Assembly (NCBI GenBank): GCA_947585665.1
Contig: CANPXE010000009.1
Location: 1-64,000, forward strand
Length of the DNA: 64,000 nucleotides
DNA from: an uncultured Bacilli bacterium
GTDB taxonomy: Bacteria; Bacillota_I; Bacilli_A; RF39; UBA660
Direction: 5' to 3'
In this document: piece after piece, positions 29,017 to 37,877 of the stretch
Layout: every line of letters starts with the position of its first letter
How positions within the stretch are numbered: position 1 is the stretch's first letter
Position numbers and translations under genes: made by a program
Notes under the pieces: generated by a model
Databases searched by the model: none
What the model was told of the DNA's origin: nothing
What the model saw: only the letters and a program-made list of their open reading frames with translations

Positions 29017-29045
29017 TAGACAAATATTTAAAAAAATGTTATTAT
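29017..29045 (+). promoter_or_regulatory. Promoter of the TelA/AAA operon
   Basis: TAGACA (29017-29022) and TATTAT (29040-29045) have a 17-base spacer. Transcription would start near 29052, before the leader hairpin. Confidence 0.5.
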
Positions 29046-29069
29046 AAGAAACATTTAAAGGGGTTTGAT

Positions 29070-29129
29070 TTGAAGCACAATTTAAAATGCTTAAAAACCG
29101 AACTCCAAAGAGGAGTTTTTTTAGCCTAA
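29070..29129 (+). other. Possible leader peptide overlapping a terminator hairpin
   Basis: A TTG start at 29070 lies six bases after AAAGGGG and opens 19 codons (KHNLKCLKTEL ... LA) that end at 29129. The terminator-like hairpin lies within its coding sequence. The geometry would suit translation-coupled attenuation, but no run of one codon type is present, so this is speculative. Confidence 0.3.
29096..29122 (+). terminator. Terminator-like hairpin in the leader of the TelA/AAA operon
   Basis: AACTCC/GGAGTT with a 5-base loop and a T7 run lies between the promoter and the TelA-like start. It is a transcription attenuator, or the 3' end of a short RNA. Confidence 0.65.
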
Positions 29130-29147
29130 AAGTTAGGAGTGATTATG

Positions 29148-30431
29148 ATGGCTGATATAGAATATGAAAGAAATGAAGATTATGCATATGATGAAAAAGG
29201 AGAACCTATTGAAGTAGAAATGGTTAGTGGTGAAGCAACTAAAGCTTATAAACCAGTTAGTGAAAGTAGTCCTGTTACTGAAGAAAAATTAGAAGAATAT
29301 ACTGATTTTGAAAGAGTTGATTTCAATAATCCTTCATCAATTTTAAGATATGGTGAAGAAGTTAAAGAGGAGATTGGTCGTATTCTTGATACAACTGCCC
29401 AAATGTCTACTGAGACAAGAGAAGAGAGTTTAGATGATAAGTTAGTTTCTGAAATTTCTTCTTTTGATAGAGCTATTGATGGAAAAGAAAAGAATGCTTT
29501 GGTTGCTGCTGGACAAACAGTTAAAACAGGAGTAAAAGGTCTTCTTGGTAAGATGGGAATAGATAAGTTCAAAGGAGCTGAAAGTGCTGCTTATAAAGAA
29601 CGTTATGAAGATTATTGTGAAAAAATCCAAAGAGTTTGTGACGCTGTTGCATCACAAAAAGAAGGAGCTTTAGGAGATATTTCACTTCGTAATTCTATTA
29701 TTGAAGCTATTACACCATTGATTGAAAAACTAGAGAGAATAGTTGAAGTAGGAAAAATGGATAAGGAAAAATTTGATGCATCTATTGCTGAACTAAAGAG
29801 TATGGCTGTTGGTTTAGCTAGTGAACATGAAATTCAATATAAAACGCAATTATCTGAATTGTTTTCAGGAAAACTAGAGGAATTAACCAAGTCTGTTGTT
29901 TTATATCGTGAACAAGTTCAAAGTTATAGACTTCAACAAAGAACGGATATGGAAATTGTCATGAACAGTGATTCTTATTTACGTGATACAGCTCCTATTC
30001 TAAAAGCTCAAGGTAGCGTTATGGTATTTAATAAGTTACAAGGGAAGAGAATTGAAACGATTGCTAGATTGAATGAAGCAACTAATGCTGCTATTCAAGG
30101 AAATGCTAAAGCTCTTGAACAAAACGCTACTGGGGCTGTTGATTTGAGTCTTCATAGAGGTGTTAGTACCGAAACTTTATCTAAGTTAAATGATTCACTA
30201 CAAAAAGGTGTCGATATCTTTAAACAAGGTCGTATTAAAGCAAAACAACAAAGAGAAGCAGATCGTAAAGTAATTGAGACAACCGCAGCTTCTTTAAAAG
30301 CATATCAAGAAGAATTATTACACTTAATTGATGATGAAGGTGTCATGAGCGACCTTTTAGGAAAAAGACCAGAGTTAGGTCATGGTCCATTACAAAAAAA
30401 ACTTGGTACTCCAAATAGTGGTAATAAGTAA
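29148..30431 (+). CDS. TelA-like (toxic anion resistance) family protein
   Basis: About 427 residues, starting at ATG 29148 (eight bases after AGGAG; ATG 29145 is possible). An acidic N-terminal tail precedes ILRYGEEVKEEIGRIL, then a long helical body. The latter carries the KLERIVEVG and VLYREQVQSYRLQQRTDMEIVM-type segments typical of TelA (PF05816). TelA proteins were named for tellurite resistance and occur with TerD/TerY and AAA ATPases in proposed membrane-stress or phage-defence modules. Their biochemical role is not settled. It is the first gene of a four-gene operon; its stop overlaps the next ATG. Confidence 0.8.
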   Translation: MADIEYERNEDYAYDEKGEPIEVEMVSGEATKAYKPVSESSPVTEEKLEEYTDFERVDFNNPSSILRYGEEVKEEIGRILDTTAQMSTETREESLDDKLVSEISSFDRAIDGKEKNALVAAGQTVKTGVKGLLGKMGIDKFKGAESAAYKERYEDYCEKIQRVCDAVASQKEGALGDISLRNSIIEAITPLIEKLERIVEVGKMDKEKFDASIAELKSMAVGLASEHEIQYKTQLSELFSGKLEELTKSVVLYREQVQSYRLQQRTDMEIVMNSDSYLRDTAPILKAQGSVMVFNKLQGKRIETIARLNEATNAAIQGNAKALEQNATGAVDLSLHRGVSTETLSKLNDSLQKGVDIFKQGRIKAKQQREADRKVIETTAASLKAYQEELLHLIDDEGVMSDLLGKRPELGHGPLQKKLGTPNSGNK

Positions 30432-31672
30432 TGGAATTAATTCAGGCCAAAATTGCAGAAGTTAAAAATCTTGATCTAATCTATGCCTATTCCATTGATA
30501 GTATCTTTGGAAATGATAACAATAAGTATGTTGGATTAAGAATTGTTTTCGATAAAAATAAGACTTTATCACTAGATTATCGTAATAAATACTTCTCCGA
30601 TTTTGTCAAAAAAGTAATAGATAGATATAAAAAAGAACAAGACAAAAGAAAAATCGTTTTACTAGGTGATTTAGCTAAAAGACTAGTAAATGATTCTTCT
30701 TTTGATATAGAGGACAATACCAAGTTAGATGGTGTTCAAGAAGAGGGAATACCTTATTTCAAGTGTGATGCCAATAATGTTAAACAAAATCTTAACTTTT
30801 TGAAAGAAGCAATGAAGATAATAATTCTTGCTTATAAGAAATATGAAACATTACAAATAGATAGTATAGAAGGTTATGGACATAGGTATTTTGTTGATTA
30901 TAGTATCGGAAATATCCATAAGAAAATGCCTATTGTCATTTATGAAGATGAAGAGGGAAAAATCTTTTTTAAAGTAGCGCGTATTGGTAATCTTGATGTT
31001 GATATCAAGGGGAAAGTTGAATCAGATGGTGGTAGAGTTGATGTTTCTTGGCAAAATGCTTATGAAGATATCCAAGGGTCAATTCATTATGATGCTCTTG
31101 AAAGAAGTGTGGAGCGCCAAATGAATTCGCTTTTAGTACCAATTTATTATGATGATAATGAAGATACACTTTTAGAAGAAGATGCAGAAATAATAAAATT
31201 TTATTTTGATATGTGTATGTGTGGTCAACAAGTACCAAGTCATATCTTAAAGACGAGTGACAATTCTTTTTTACTTGCTGAAGAAGAGGTATCTAAAGAA
31301 GATGATGATCAGGTACTATTTACTAATATTGGTGCTAAAATGATTACTAATCCTGATGAAGTTAGAATTAAATATCGTTTAAAGAATGGTTTTAGTAAAT
31401 ATAATAATCAAATAAATGTAACACTAGATGAGGATACTTTAGAGTTTACTTTAAAGAAAATGACTATTGATGATGATAATTATCTTTTGATGGAAAAAGT
31501 TAGAACTAATAATAGTGGTAAAGCTTATAGTTACTATGTCTATGAAGTTGATGGAGAAGTTGATTTGACCAAACCATTTAATTATCAAAGAAGCTATAAA
31601 GTAGATGAAAAAGCCACAACTCTTGAAAAAGTAAAACAATATGTATATAAACACAAAGGGGGAAAAGAATAA
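30431..31672 (+). CDS. Unknown protein of the TelA/AAA operon
   Basis: This 413-residue soluble protein has no signal or membrane helix. Its start ATG overlaps the TelA stop by one base (TAATG), and its own stop meets the AAA gene's ATG in the same way. It is mixed alpha/beta and rich in acidic residues: KMPIVIYEDEEGKIFFKVARIG near 175-195 and a repeat-like strand block near 300-370. I recognise no domain. Coupling of this kind suggests stoichiometric production with TelA and the ATPase, perhaps as an adaptor or scaffold. That role is inference from position only. Confidence 0.65.
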   Translation: MELIQAKIAEVKNLDLIYAYSIDSIFGNDNNKYVGLRIVFDKNKTLSLDYRNKYFSDFVKKVIDRYKKEQDKRKIVLLGDLAKRLVNDSSFDIEDNTKLDGVQEEGIPYFKCDANNVKQNLNFLKEAMKIIILAYKKYETLQIDSIEGYGHRYFVDYSIGNIHKKMPIVIYEDEEGKIFFKVARIGNLDVDIKGKVESDGGRVDVSWQNAYEDIQGSIHYDALERSVERQMNSLLVPIYYDDNEDTLLEEDAEIIKFYFDMCMCGQQVPSHILKTSDNSFLLAEEEVSKEDDDQVLFTNIGAKMITNPDEVRIKYRLKNGFSKYNNQINVTLDEDTLEFTLKKMTIDDDNYLLMEKVRTNNSGKAYSYYVYEVDGEVDLTKPFNYQRSYKVDEKATTLEKVKQYVYKHKGGKE

Positions 31673-33855
31673 TGGGCGTATTAGATAATAGATCTATTGT
31701 TAATAAAACCGTTAAAAAAATTGGTAAAGCTAATTGGCTTCATAAGACAGATGCAACAAAGTTTGATTTTGCACCTTATTTAGCAACTTTTAAAGATGAA
31801 GAATTACTTACTGATATTTTAGCTATTATGGCATTTTCTGGAATGGATTTTACTTATAATCTTGATTATGTTATGCAAATGTATAATTTGATATGTATTG
31901 GGCGTTATCCTAATGAAGAAGAGAAAATATTTAAAAGTTTAGTTTCTATGTATGCTGAAAATGAAGAGCTTTTTAAATTTAATAATAATTTTGAAAAGGT
32001 TGTCAGTGCTTTTGATGATAAAAGAATTGTTGTTGAATACTTTAATTATTTATTAGAAACAGAAGAAATCATTGATCGTGATGACTTAGAATTACTTTCT
32101 CATGTAGTAGATTATGTTCAAACTGCAAGACAATACTATGTTGATGATCGTGCTCTATTTGTTTCGGCTATTAAACTAATTAAAGAATTTGCTCAAGCTT
32201 CTTATTATGATGAAGAAGATGTTGAAAAAATAGTGGAAGCAAGATTAAGAGAAGATCGTAAAGCTAATGGTATTTATGAAATCGACCGTTATGCTCTTGC
32301 CGAATTAGATCAAAAAATTAGTGAAATGACTGATAGAGGATCAGAACTTGCGACCATTATGGAAACAGCTGATAGTACTGTTAAGTCATTGCGTAGTGCT
32401 GTTGATGGCATAAGAAGAGATGTTCGTCGTACTAAAGAAAATGAAATTCGTGATTTACAATTAAAAAGTAATGGTATTATTGCTAAGTTTGAAAGTACTT
32501 ATTCTGAACTTCTTTCCCAAGAAAGAGAATCGCTATATACAGAACGTGAATCTTTGATGAGTGATGTTGCTGCGCAAATTGAAAGAGGAAAAACAGAGTT
32601 AACGACAGCATCAGATAATATTGCGAAACGAGCAGCTTTAGAATTAGGACACATTAATAGCGCAGCTAATGGTGCTATTGAACGTATTAAAGAAATTGTT
32701 TCTAATAATGCTGAGGTACGCAAATTACTTGCAGAAGCTAAAACTGATGACGACTTTTTAGCGCGTCTTGCAGCTGTTGAAAAAATGGCTAGTCAACTTC
32801 CTGGTGAAACATCACAAATTATTCCAAGTGCTAAGACAGGTGAAACTGTTCCAACAGAAAAAGTTGTAGAATCAACTCCTATCGTTACTGCACCAACAAT
32901 CGTCATTCCAAAGATTGAAGTACGTGAAGTAGATCCAACTGTTAATTATTACTTTGATAAAAGAATACCTTTTGGAGAGCGTTTTGCACGCCTTGTTGAA
33001 GAAAAGGAAAAGGATGCTAAAAGTAATGGTACTCTTTATCATGAAAAATTTGATGATGCTGCTAAAATCGTCATGGTTGGTAAGAAACCATTATATATTT
33101 ATGGTCCAAGTGGTACTGGTAAGAACCATATGATTGTTCAACTTGCTGATTTATTAAAGATGAAAGTTGTAAGAAGTGGTTATATTTCTTATGAACAAGA
33201 AGTTCTAGGATACACTAATAGTAGTACTGGTGCTTATGTTCCAAGCAATTTCTATCGTGGATACAAATATGGTGATATCATTTTCTATGATGAATATGAT
33301 GCTGGTGCTCCTAACGCAGCAATCGCTTTAAATAGTTTTACAGAACCTGATAATAAAGATTATACTTTCCCAGATGGTGTAACTGTTGAACGTCATCCTA
33401 ATTTCCGTATTATTGCGGCTGGTAACACTAAGGGTAATGGTCGTACTCAAGCCTTCCACACTCGTTCAAAGATGGATCAGTCAGTAAGAAAGAGATGGGA
33501 AGCATTATTTGTCGGATATGACCCTAAAATCGAAATGAGTACACTAAAAACTTATCCAAACTGGTTTGAATTTGCTAGTAATTTTAGAAAAGCTATTGAA
33601 GAATTACCAACTGATGATAGTAGTCGTGATGACATAGATAGTTTTACAACGCGTGATGCTGATACAATTCGTACTTATCTAGATGATAAAGTATTCCCTG
33701 ATGAAAAAATCATGGAACTTGAAATTGTTGGTACGAAAGATACCGATTATTTGAGTCAAATCGGTGAACAAATGGATAAGATGAGTTTTTCCCAAGGTGG
33801 AAAAAAATTGTTGAAAACATATCACTCTGTATGTGATAGTCGAAGAGGAAAATAA
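31672..33855 (+). CDS. Coiled-coil protein with C-terminal MoxR/dynein-like AAA ATPase domain
   Basis: Residues 1-210 are helical. About 215-345 is a probable coiled coil. A Thr/Pro linker (380-415) leads to an AAA_5 domain. The P-loop is GPSGTGKN (478-485), with Asn in place of the usual Ser/Thr after Lys. Walker B is IIFYDEYDAG near 535, and FRIIAAGNT is the sensor 1 region. SKMDQSVRKRWEALFVGYD carries the Arg finger. Phage-type AAA_5 proteins I recall share the GKN loop. MoxR-like ATPases remodel partner proteins, usually a VWA-domain partner encoded next door. Here the next gene takes that place. The ATG follows GGGGGAAAAG. Confidence 0.85.
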   Translation: MGVLDNRSIVNKTVKKIGKANWLHKTDATKFDFAPYLATFKDEELLTDILAIMAFSGMDFTYNLDYVMQMYNLICIGRYPNEEEKIFKSLVSMYAENEELFKFNNNFEKVVSAFDDKRIVVEYFNYLLETEEIIDRDDLELLSHVVDYVQTARQYYVDDRALFVSAIKLIKEFAQASYYDEEDVEKIVEARLREDRKANGIYEIDRYALAELDQKISEMTDRGSELATIMETADSTVKSLRSAVDGIRRDVRRTKENEIRDLQLKSNGIIAKFESTYSELLSQERESLYTERESLMSDVAAQIERGKTELTTASDNIAKRAALELGHINSAANGAIERIKEIVSNNAEVRKLLAEAKTDDDFLARLAAVEKMASQLPGETSQIIPSAKTGETVPTEKVVESTPIVTAPTIVIPKIEVREVDPTVNYYFDKRIPFGERFARLVEEKEKDAKSNGTLYHEKFDDAAKIVMVGKKPLYIYGPSGTGKNHMIVQLADLLKMKVVRSGYISYEQEVLGYTNSSTGAYVPSNFYRGYKYGDIIFYDEYDAGAPNAAIALNSFTEPDNKDYTFPDGVTVERHPNFRIIAAGNTKGNGRTQAFHTRSKMDQSVRKRWEALFVGYDPKIEMSTLKTYPNWFEFASNFRKAIEELPTDDSSRDDIDSFTTRDADTIRTYLDDKVFPDEKIMELEIVGTKDTDYLSQIGEQMDKMSFSQGGKKLLKTYHSVCDSRRGK

Positions 33856-33857
33856 AG

Positions 33858-34775
33858 ATGAAATCCGAAATAAGAGAAGATGGTAATAAAAAAGTTTATA
33901 ATGTTAAATTTGCGAACTTAACCGATCTACAAGATTTTCTTCTTTCTAATCCTCCAATTAATAGTGATACTTTTCGTAGTCCATCAAGTACACGTTTAGA
34001 TAGTAGTTTTTCAGGAATGAGCTTGGAAGAAGCTATCAGTTGTTTGACGAGTGGTTATAGTGAAGGATTAGATAACTTTTTAAAAACGAGTGGCATTTTG
34101 CGTGAAACAACAGTTGCCAATTTAGGAGGAACTGACCATAGTCGTCGCTTAATTAAGACGGTTTGTGGAGGAGTACCAATTGCCTCTTTAGTAGCTGCTG
34201 GTGTTCCCAATTGTAACGTGCGATACGTCTATGATGAGTCTTCTGTTGTTCGTAATGTTTACTTTAATGTTGCCTATGGGGCAGAGGAAAAAGAAGAACA
34301 AATAATTAATCGTGGACTAATTGCTACTTATATTATTCAAGCTTTAGAGAAAAAAGGGGAAATGGTCAACTTCAGTACTTTTACTCTTTTATCTGATGGT
34401 ATTGTTAATCCAACTGAGATGGTTAATATTGATATTGTCATGAAAAAGCCCGATGATTTATTTCTAGACGTTAATAAGTGTTATTTTCCTTTGACTAATC
34501 GTGCTTTTTTACGAAGAATTATTTTCCGTGTTCTAGAGAGTTTACCTCTTAGTACTGGTTGGTCTTGTGGTTATGGAAATCCTTGTGGTCGTGATGCCAT
34601 AAAAGATTTCTATAAAGCATCTTCTTCTGATATTATCATTTCTAAACCGCGTGAATTAGGAATTGAAGGAAAAGATATTTATACGGATACTATCGCAACT
34701 ATTGAAAGCCTTGGCCTTGAAAAAGAATTTGATATTCCTAAAATAAAAAAACTTGGGGAAATGAAACGTCATTAA
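33858..34775 (+). CDS. Probable partner of the AAA ATPase, DUF7192-like
   Basis: The 305-residue protein starts two bases after the ATPase stop, with GAGGAAAATAAAG as SD. The core has MSLEEAISCLTSGYSEGL, then INRGLIATYIIQALEKKGEMV, then late PLSTGWSCGYG and DIIISKP. From memory this resembles a family of phage and actinobacterial proteins encoded beside MoxR-like ATPases (I believe DUF7192), whose core reads NRGAAxxALxDxLExAG. They may be VWA-like folds. The match is inferred from pattern and context, not searched. It is the last gene of the operon; a hairpin and T run follow near 34780-34800. Confidence 0.6.
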   Translation: MKSEIREDGNKKVYNVKFANLTDLQDFLLSNPPINSDTFRSPSSTRLDSSFSGMSLEEAISCLTSGYSEGLDNFLKTSGILRETTVANLGGTDHSRRLIKTVCGGVPIASLVAAGVPNCNVRYVYDESSVVRNVYFNVAYGAEEKEEQIINRGLIATYIIQALEKKGEMVNFSTFTLLSDGIVNPTEMVNIDIVMKKPDDLFLDVNKCYFPLTNRAFLRRIIFRVLESLPLSTGWSCGYGNPCGRDAIKDFYKASSSDIIISKPRELGIEGKDIYTDTIATIESLGLEKEFDIPKIKKLGEMKRH

Positions 34776-34855
34776 ATATACCTAAATGGGTATATTTTTT
34801 TATACTATTTTTTATAAAAAATTTATTATTTTTACTAATTGTGGTATCATTAATA

Positions 34856-36532
34856 ATGAAAAGATGTGGTAATGTGAAAAAGAAAAGCTTAAAGAAGAGT
34901 AATTTCATGCAGGGAGCATTTATTGCTACCTTTGGAATTGTTTTATGTAAAATAATTGGACTCGTCTATGTCATTCCTTTTTATTCAATAATTGGGGATC
35001 AAGGTGGAGCTCTTTATGGATATGCCTATAGTATTTATTCTATCTTTTTAGGTATTTCAACAGCGGGTATTCCTCTTGCGATGAGTAAACTTATTAGTGA
35101 ATATGCAACTCTAGGTTATTATGACATTAAAGAACGAGCTTTTATTTTAGGAAAGCGAGTTTTAAATATAGTTGGTATCATTTCTTTTGTCTTATTGATG
35201 CTTTTTGCTCATCCGCTTGCGGAAATGATAATTGGTGATACGGTTGGTGGTAATTCCGTTGCTGACGTTGAGTTTGTTCTTAGAATTATATCTCTTGCGG
35301 TTTTAATCGTACCAGCAATGAGTGTTTATCGTGGTTACATCCAAGGACACAAAGTCATTGCCCCAACTTCTGTTTCCCAAGTTTTAGAACAATTAGTTCG
35401 TGTTTTCATCATTGTTATAGGAAGTTTTGTAGGAATGAAAATATTCCATTTATCACTTCGTAATACTGTTGGAATTGCTGTTTTTTCAGCAACCATTGGA
35501 GCTTTTTGTTCTTATCTTTACTTGCGCATAGTCGTAAGACGAAATCGTCGTATTTTCAAAAATAAAGAAGAAAAAGTTAAAGAGCCAACAGTTACTAATA
35601 AAGAAATCGTTTATAAATTGTTAGGTTATGCTTTTCCTTTCATCATGATTGATATTTTTAAATCATTGTATAATTCTGTTGATGTTTTTATGTTAGTTCA
35701 ACTATTAACTAATGGTTTCAATTACACCAAAGAAAGTGCCGAAACTATTATGAGTGTCATCTCAACTTGGGGCTTAAAGATAAATCAAATAATTATTGCT
35801 ATCTCAACAGGAATTATGATCAGTTTAATACCTAATTTAACTAGTAGTATTGTTAAAAAAGATATGGTTGATGTTCGTAAAAAAATAAATCAATCGCTTC
35901 AAATAATTATTTATCTATCCATTCCAATGGCTATTGGTTTAAGTATTCTTGCTCCTAACGTATGGACTGTTTTCTATGGAAGTAGTACTTATGGGCCAGA
36001 AGCTTACTCTTTATATGTTTTTGTAGCGGTCGCAACTATTCTCTTTACTTCAACCATTACGACAGTACAAGTCTTAAAAGATTATAAAATGGTTTTCATA
36101 TCTTTAATTTGTGGATTCCTAACTAAATTAATATTAAATGTGCCATTACTTTATGGTTTCAGTAAAATGGGACTTCCTGTTTACTATGGTGCTATAACAG
36201 CGACTATTCTCGGTTATTTATGTTGTAGTTTCATCTGCTTATTCTTCTTAAATCATAAATATCAAGTTAATTATGAAGAGACCATTAAGAGATTCTTAGA
36301 TGTTGTTATAGCGGTTATTATTATGACTATTGTTCTTTTAGTTATGCGCTTGCTAATACCTATAACTTCAACTAATCGTATTATCAATATTCTTCTCATT
36401 GTTATGTATGCATCTATTGGTGGTATAATATATCTAGTTGTAACAATCAAAAATGGTGCTTTAAATAAGATCTTTGGTGAAGAACTAATTAATGGCATTA
36501 TTAAAAAAATTAAAAAGAGAGGAAGAGCATAA
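34856..36532 (+). CDS. ytgP: Lipid II flippase, YtgP/MurJ type
   Basis: The polytopic protein of about 558 residues has 14 predicted helices and belongs to the MOP/MATE superfamily. The N-terminus FMQGAFIATFGIVLCKIIGLVY, then GGALYGYAYSIYSIFLGIS, follows the YtgP branch, which flips lipid II in Firmicutes. The start is ambiguous: ATG 34856 or GTG 34874 in the same frame, both close behind a TATCAT -10-like sequence. The last base overlaps the next ATG (TAATG), so it forms an operon with a FemX transferase. This puts precursor flipping and cross-bridge synthesis under one promoter. Confidence 0.88.
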   Translation: MKRCGNVKKKSLKKSNFMQGAFIATFGIVLCKIIGLVYVIPFYSIIGDQGGALYGYAYSIYSIFLGISTAGIPLAMSKLISEYATLGYYDIKERAFILGKRVLNIVGIISFVLLMLFAHPLAEMIIGDTVGGNSVADVEFVLRIISLAVLIVPAMSVYRGYIQGHKVIAPTSVSQVLEQLVRVFIIVIGSFVGMKIFHLSLRNTVGIAVFSATIGAFCSYLYLRIVVRRNRRIFKNKEEKVKEPTVTNKEIVYKLLGYAFPFIMIDIFKSLYNSVDVFMLVQLLTNGFNYTKESAETIMSVISTWGLKINQIIIAISTGIMISLIPNLTSSIVKKDMVDVRKKINQSLQIIIYLSIPMAIGLSILAPNVWTVFYGSSTYGPEAYSLYVFVAVATILFTSTITTVQVLKDYKMVFISLICGFLTKLILNVPLLYGFSKMGLPVYYGAITATILGYLCCSFICLFFLNHKYQVNYEETIKRFLDVVIAVIIMTIVLLVMRLLIPITSTNRIINILLIVMYASIGGIIYLVVTIKNGALNKIFGEELINGIIKKIKKRGRA

Positions 36533-37791
36533 TGGAATTTACGACATTGAGTGAAAAAGAGTTTGAAGAATTTATAAAGAATCATCCCCAAAGTTCATTT
36601 ATGCAGACAGTTGAACTTGCGAATTTAAAAAGAGACTTAGGAGATATTCCTCACTTTTTAGGAGTTAAGAAAAAAAATAAAGTTATTGCCGCAACACTCA
36701 TTCTTGAAGAAAAATCAATATTGGGTTCTAAAACTTTTTATGCTCCAAGAGGTTATTTAATTGATTATGATGATTTTGAACTTTTAAAATTCTTTTCTGA
36801 TGAATTAATAAAATATGTTAAGAATCATAAAGGTTTTCGTATTACAATTGATCCTAATGTCATCTATCGCATTCGTTCTAGTGAAGGTGAAATTCTTGAC
36901 GATGATAAAAATCGTAATGATACCATCAAAGATAATTTAGAGAAACTTGGATATAAATATTTTGGTTTTAATCTCTATACGGAAACTTATCAAGTTCGTT
37001 GGGAATATCGCCTAAAACTAGATGAGCCATATGAAGATAAAAAAGCAAAGTTTTCTAAAAGTACAAGAAAGAATATCGATGCTTGTTATAAAAAGGGATT
37101 AAAAGTACGTAAAGGAAATATCAAAGATCTTGATTCGATGACCGAAATCTTTGAGTCAACTGGTGAAAGAAAAGATTTTGATACACGAAGTCTAGATTAC
37201 TATAAAAAAATGTATCATCACATGAAAGATTTAATGACTATATACATTGCTTATCTTGATCCAGATACTTATTTAGAAGATACTAAAAACTTACTTGAAG
37301 AAGAAAAAGAAAACTACCATAAGATTGAAGAAAAGATGAAGACGAGTATCGTTGGTAGTAAACTTACTAATCAAAAAGAGACTAGTGAAAAATTACTAGC
37401 AAAATACGAAGAAGAATTAGAAAAAGCTAAAAAGTTTAAAGAAGAAAATCCTAAAGGAAAAGATATTGGTGCTTTATTATCTCTAAAATCAGGTAATGAA
37501 TATCTTACTTTGAGTAGTGGAATGCTTTCAGAGTATCGTTCCTTTACCCCTAAATATGCCATGTATAATGAACACATTAAAGATGCTTATGAAATGGGTT
37601 ATGAATGGGTTGATTTTTATGGTATAACGGGTTCTTTTGATAAAAATGATAAATACTATGGCATGTATGAATTTAAAAAAGGTTTCAATGGTAATGTCGT
37701 TGAACTAATTGGTCAATTTGAAATAAAGACAGGTTTCATGTATAACGTTTATAATCTTGGCAAGAAAATAAAAAGATTAATCAAAAAATAA
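36532..37791 (+). CDS. FemX/FemAB peptidyltransferase (first paralogue)
   Basis: The 419-residue protein has the two GNAT-like lobes of FemABX enzymes: FMQTVELANLK at the N-terminus and FYAPRGYLIDY. SKSTRKNID marks the start of lobe 2, and the C-terminal catalytic-face signature is EWVDFYGITGSFD. A helical arm of about 80 residues (245-325, strongly charged) lies between the lobes, as in FemA. The enzyme adds amino acids from aminoacyl-tRNA to the lipid II stem peptide. Which residue and position cannot be told. It overlaps the flippase stop by one base. Confidence 0.9.
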   Translation: MEFTTLSEKEFEEFIKNHPQSSFMQTVELANLKRDLGDIPHFLGVKKKNKVIAATLILEEKSILGSKTFYAPRGYLIDYDDFELLKFFSDELIKYVKNHKGFRITIDPNVIYRIRSSEGEILDDDKNRNDTIKDNLEKLGYKYFGFNLYTETYQVRWEYRLKLDEPYEDKKAKFSKSTRKNIDACYKKGLKVRKGNIKDLDSMTEIFESTGERKDFDTRSLDYYKKMYHHMKDLMTIYIAYLDPDTYLEDTKNLLEEEKENYHKIEEKMKTSIVGSKLTNQKETSEKLLAKYEEELEKAKKFKEENPKGKDIGALLSLKSGNEYLTLSSGMLSEYRSFTPKYAMYNEHIKDAYEMGYEWVDFYGITGSFDKNDKYYGMYEFKKGFNGNVVELIGQFEIKTGFMYNVYNLGKKIKRLIKK

Positions 37792-37801
37792 CTTAACATT
37801 G

Positions 37802-37833
37802 GTGGACACTTTAAAGAAAGCGTTCACTTTTTT
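37802..37833 (+). terminator. Terminator after FemX
   Basis: A long imperfect stem (GTGGAC/GTTCAC outer arm) is followed by T6. Confidence 0.6.
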
Positions 37834-37877
37834 ATGTAATTTGATTGTGCTATACTTAAAATAGAGGAAGTGTTAAG

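Noticed and set aside
29148-34775. Reading the TelA/AAA operon as part of a prophage
   Set aside because: No phage structural, integrase or lysis genes flank it, and base composition and SD style equal those of neighbours. It looks chromosomal, with one phage-type family member.
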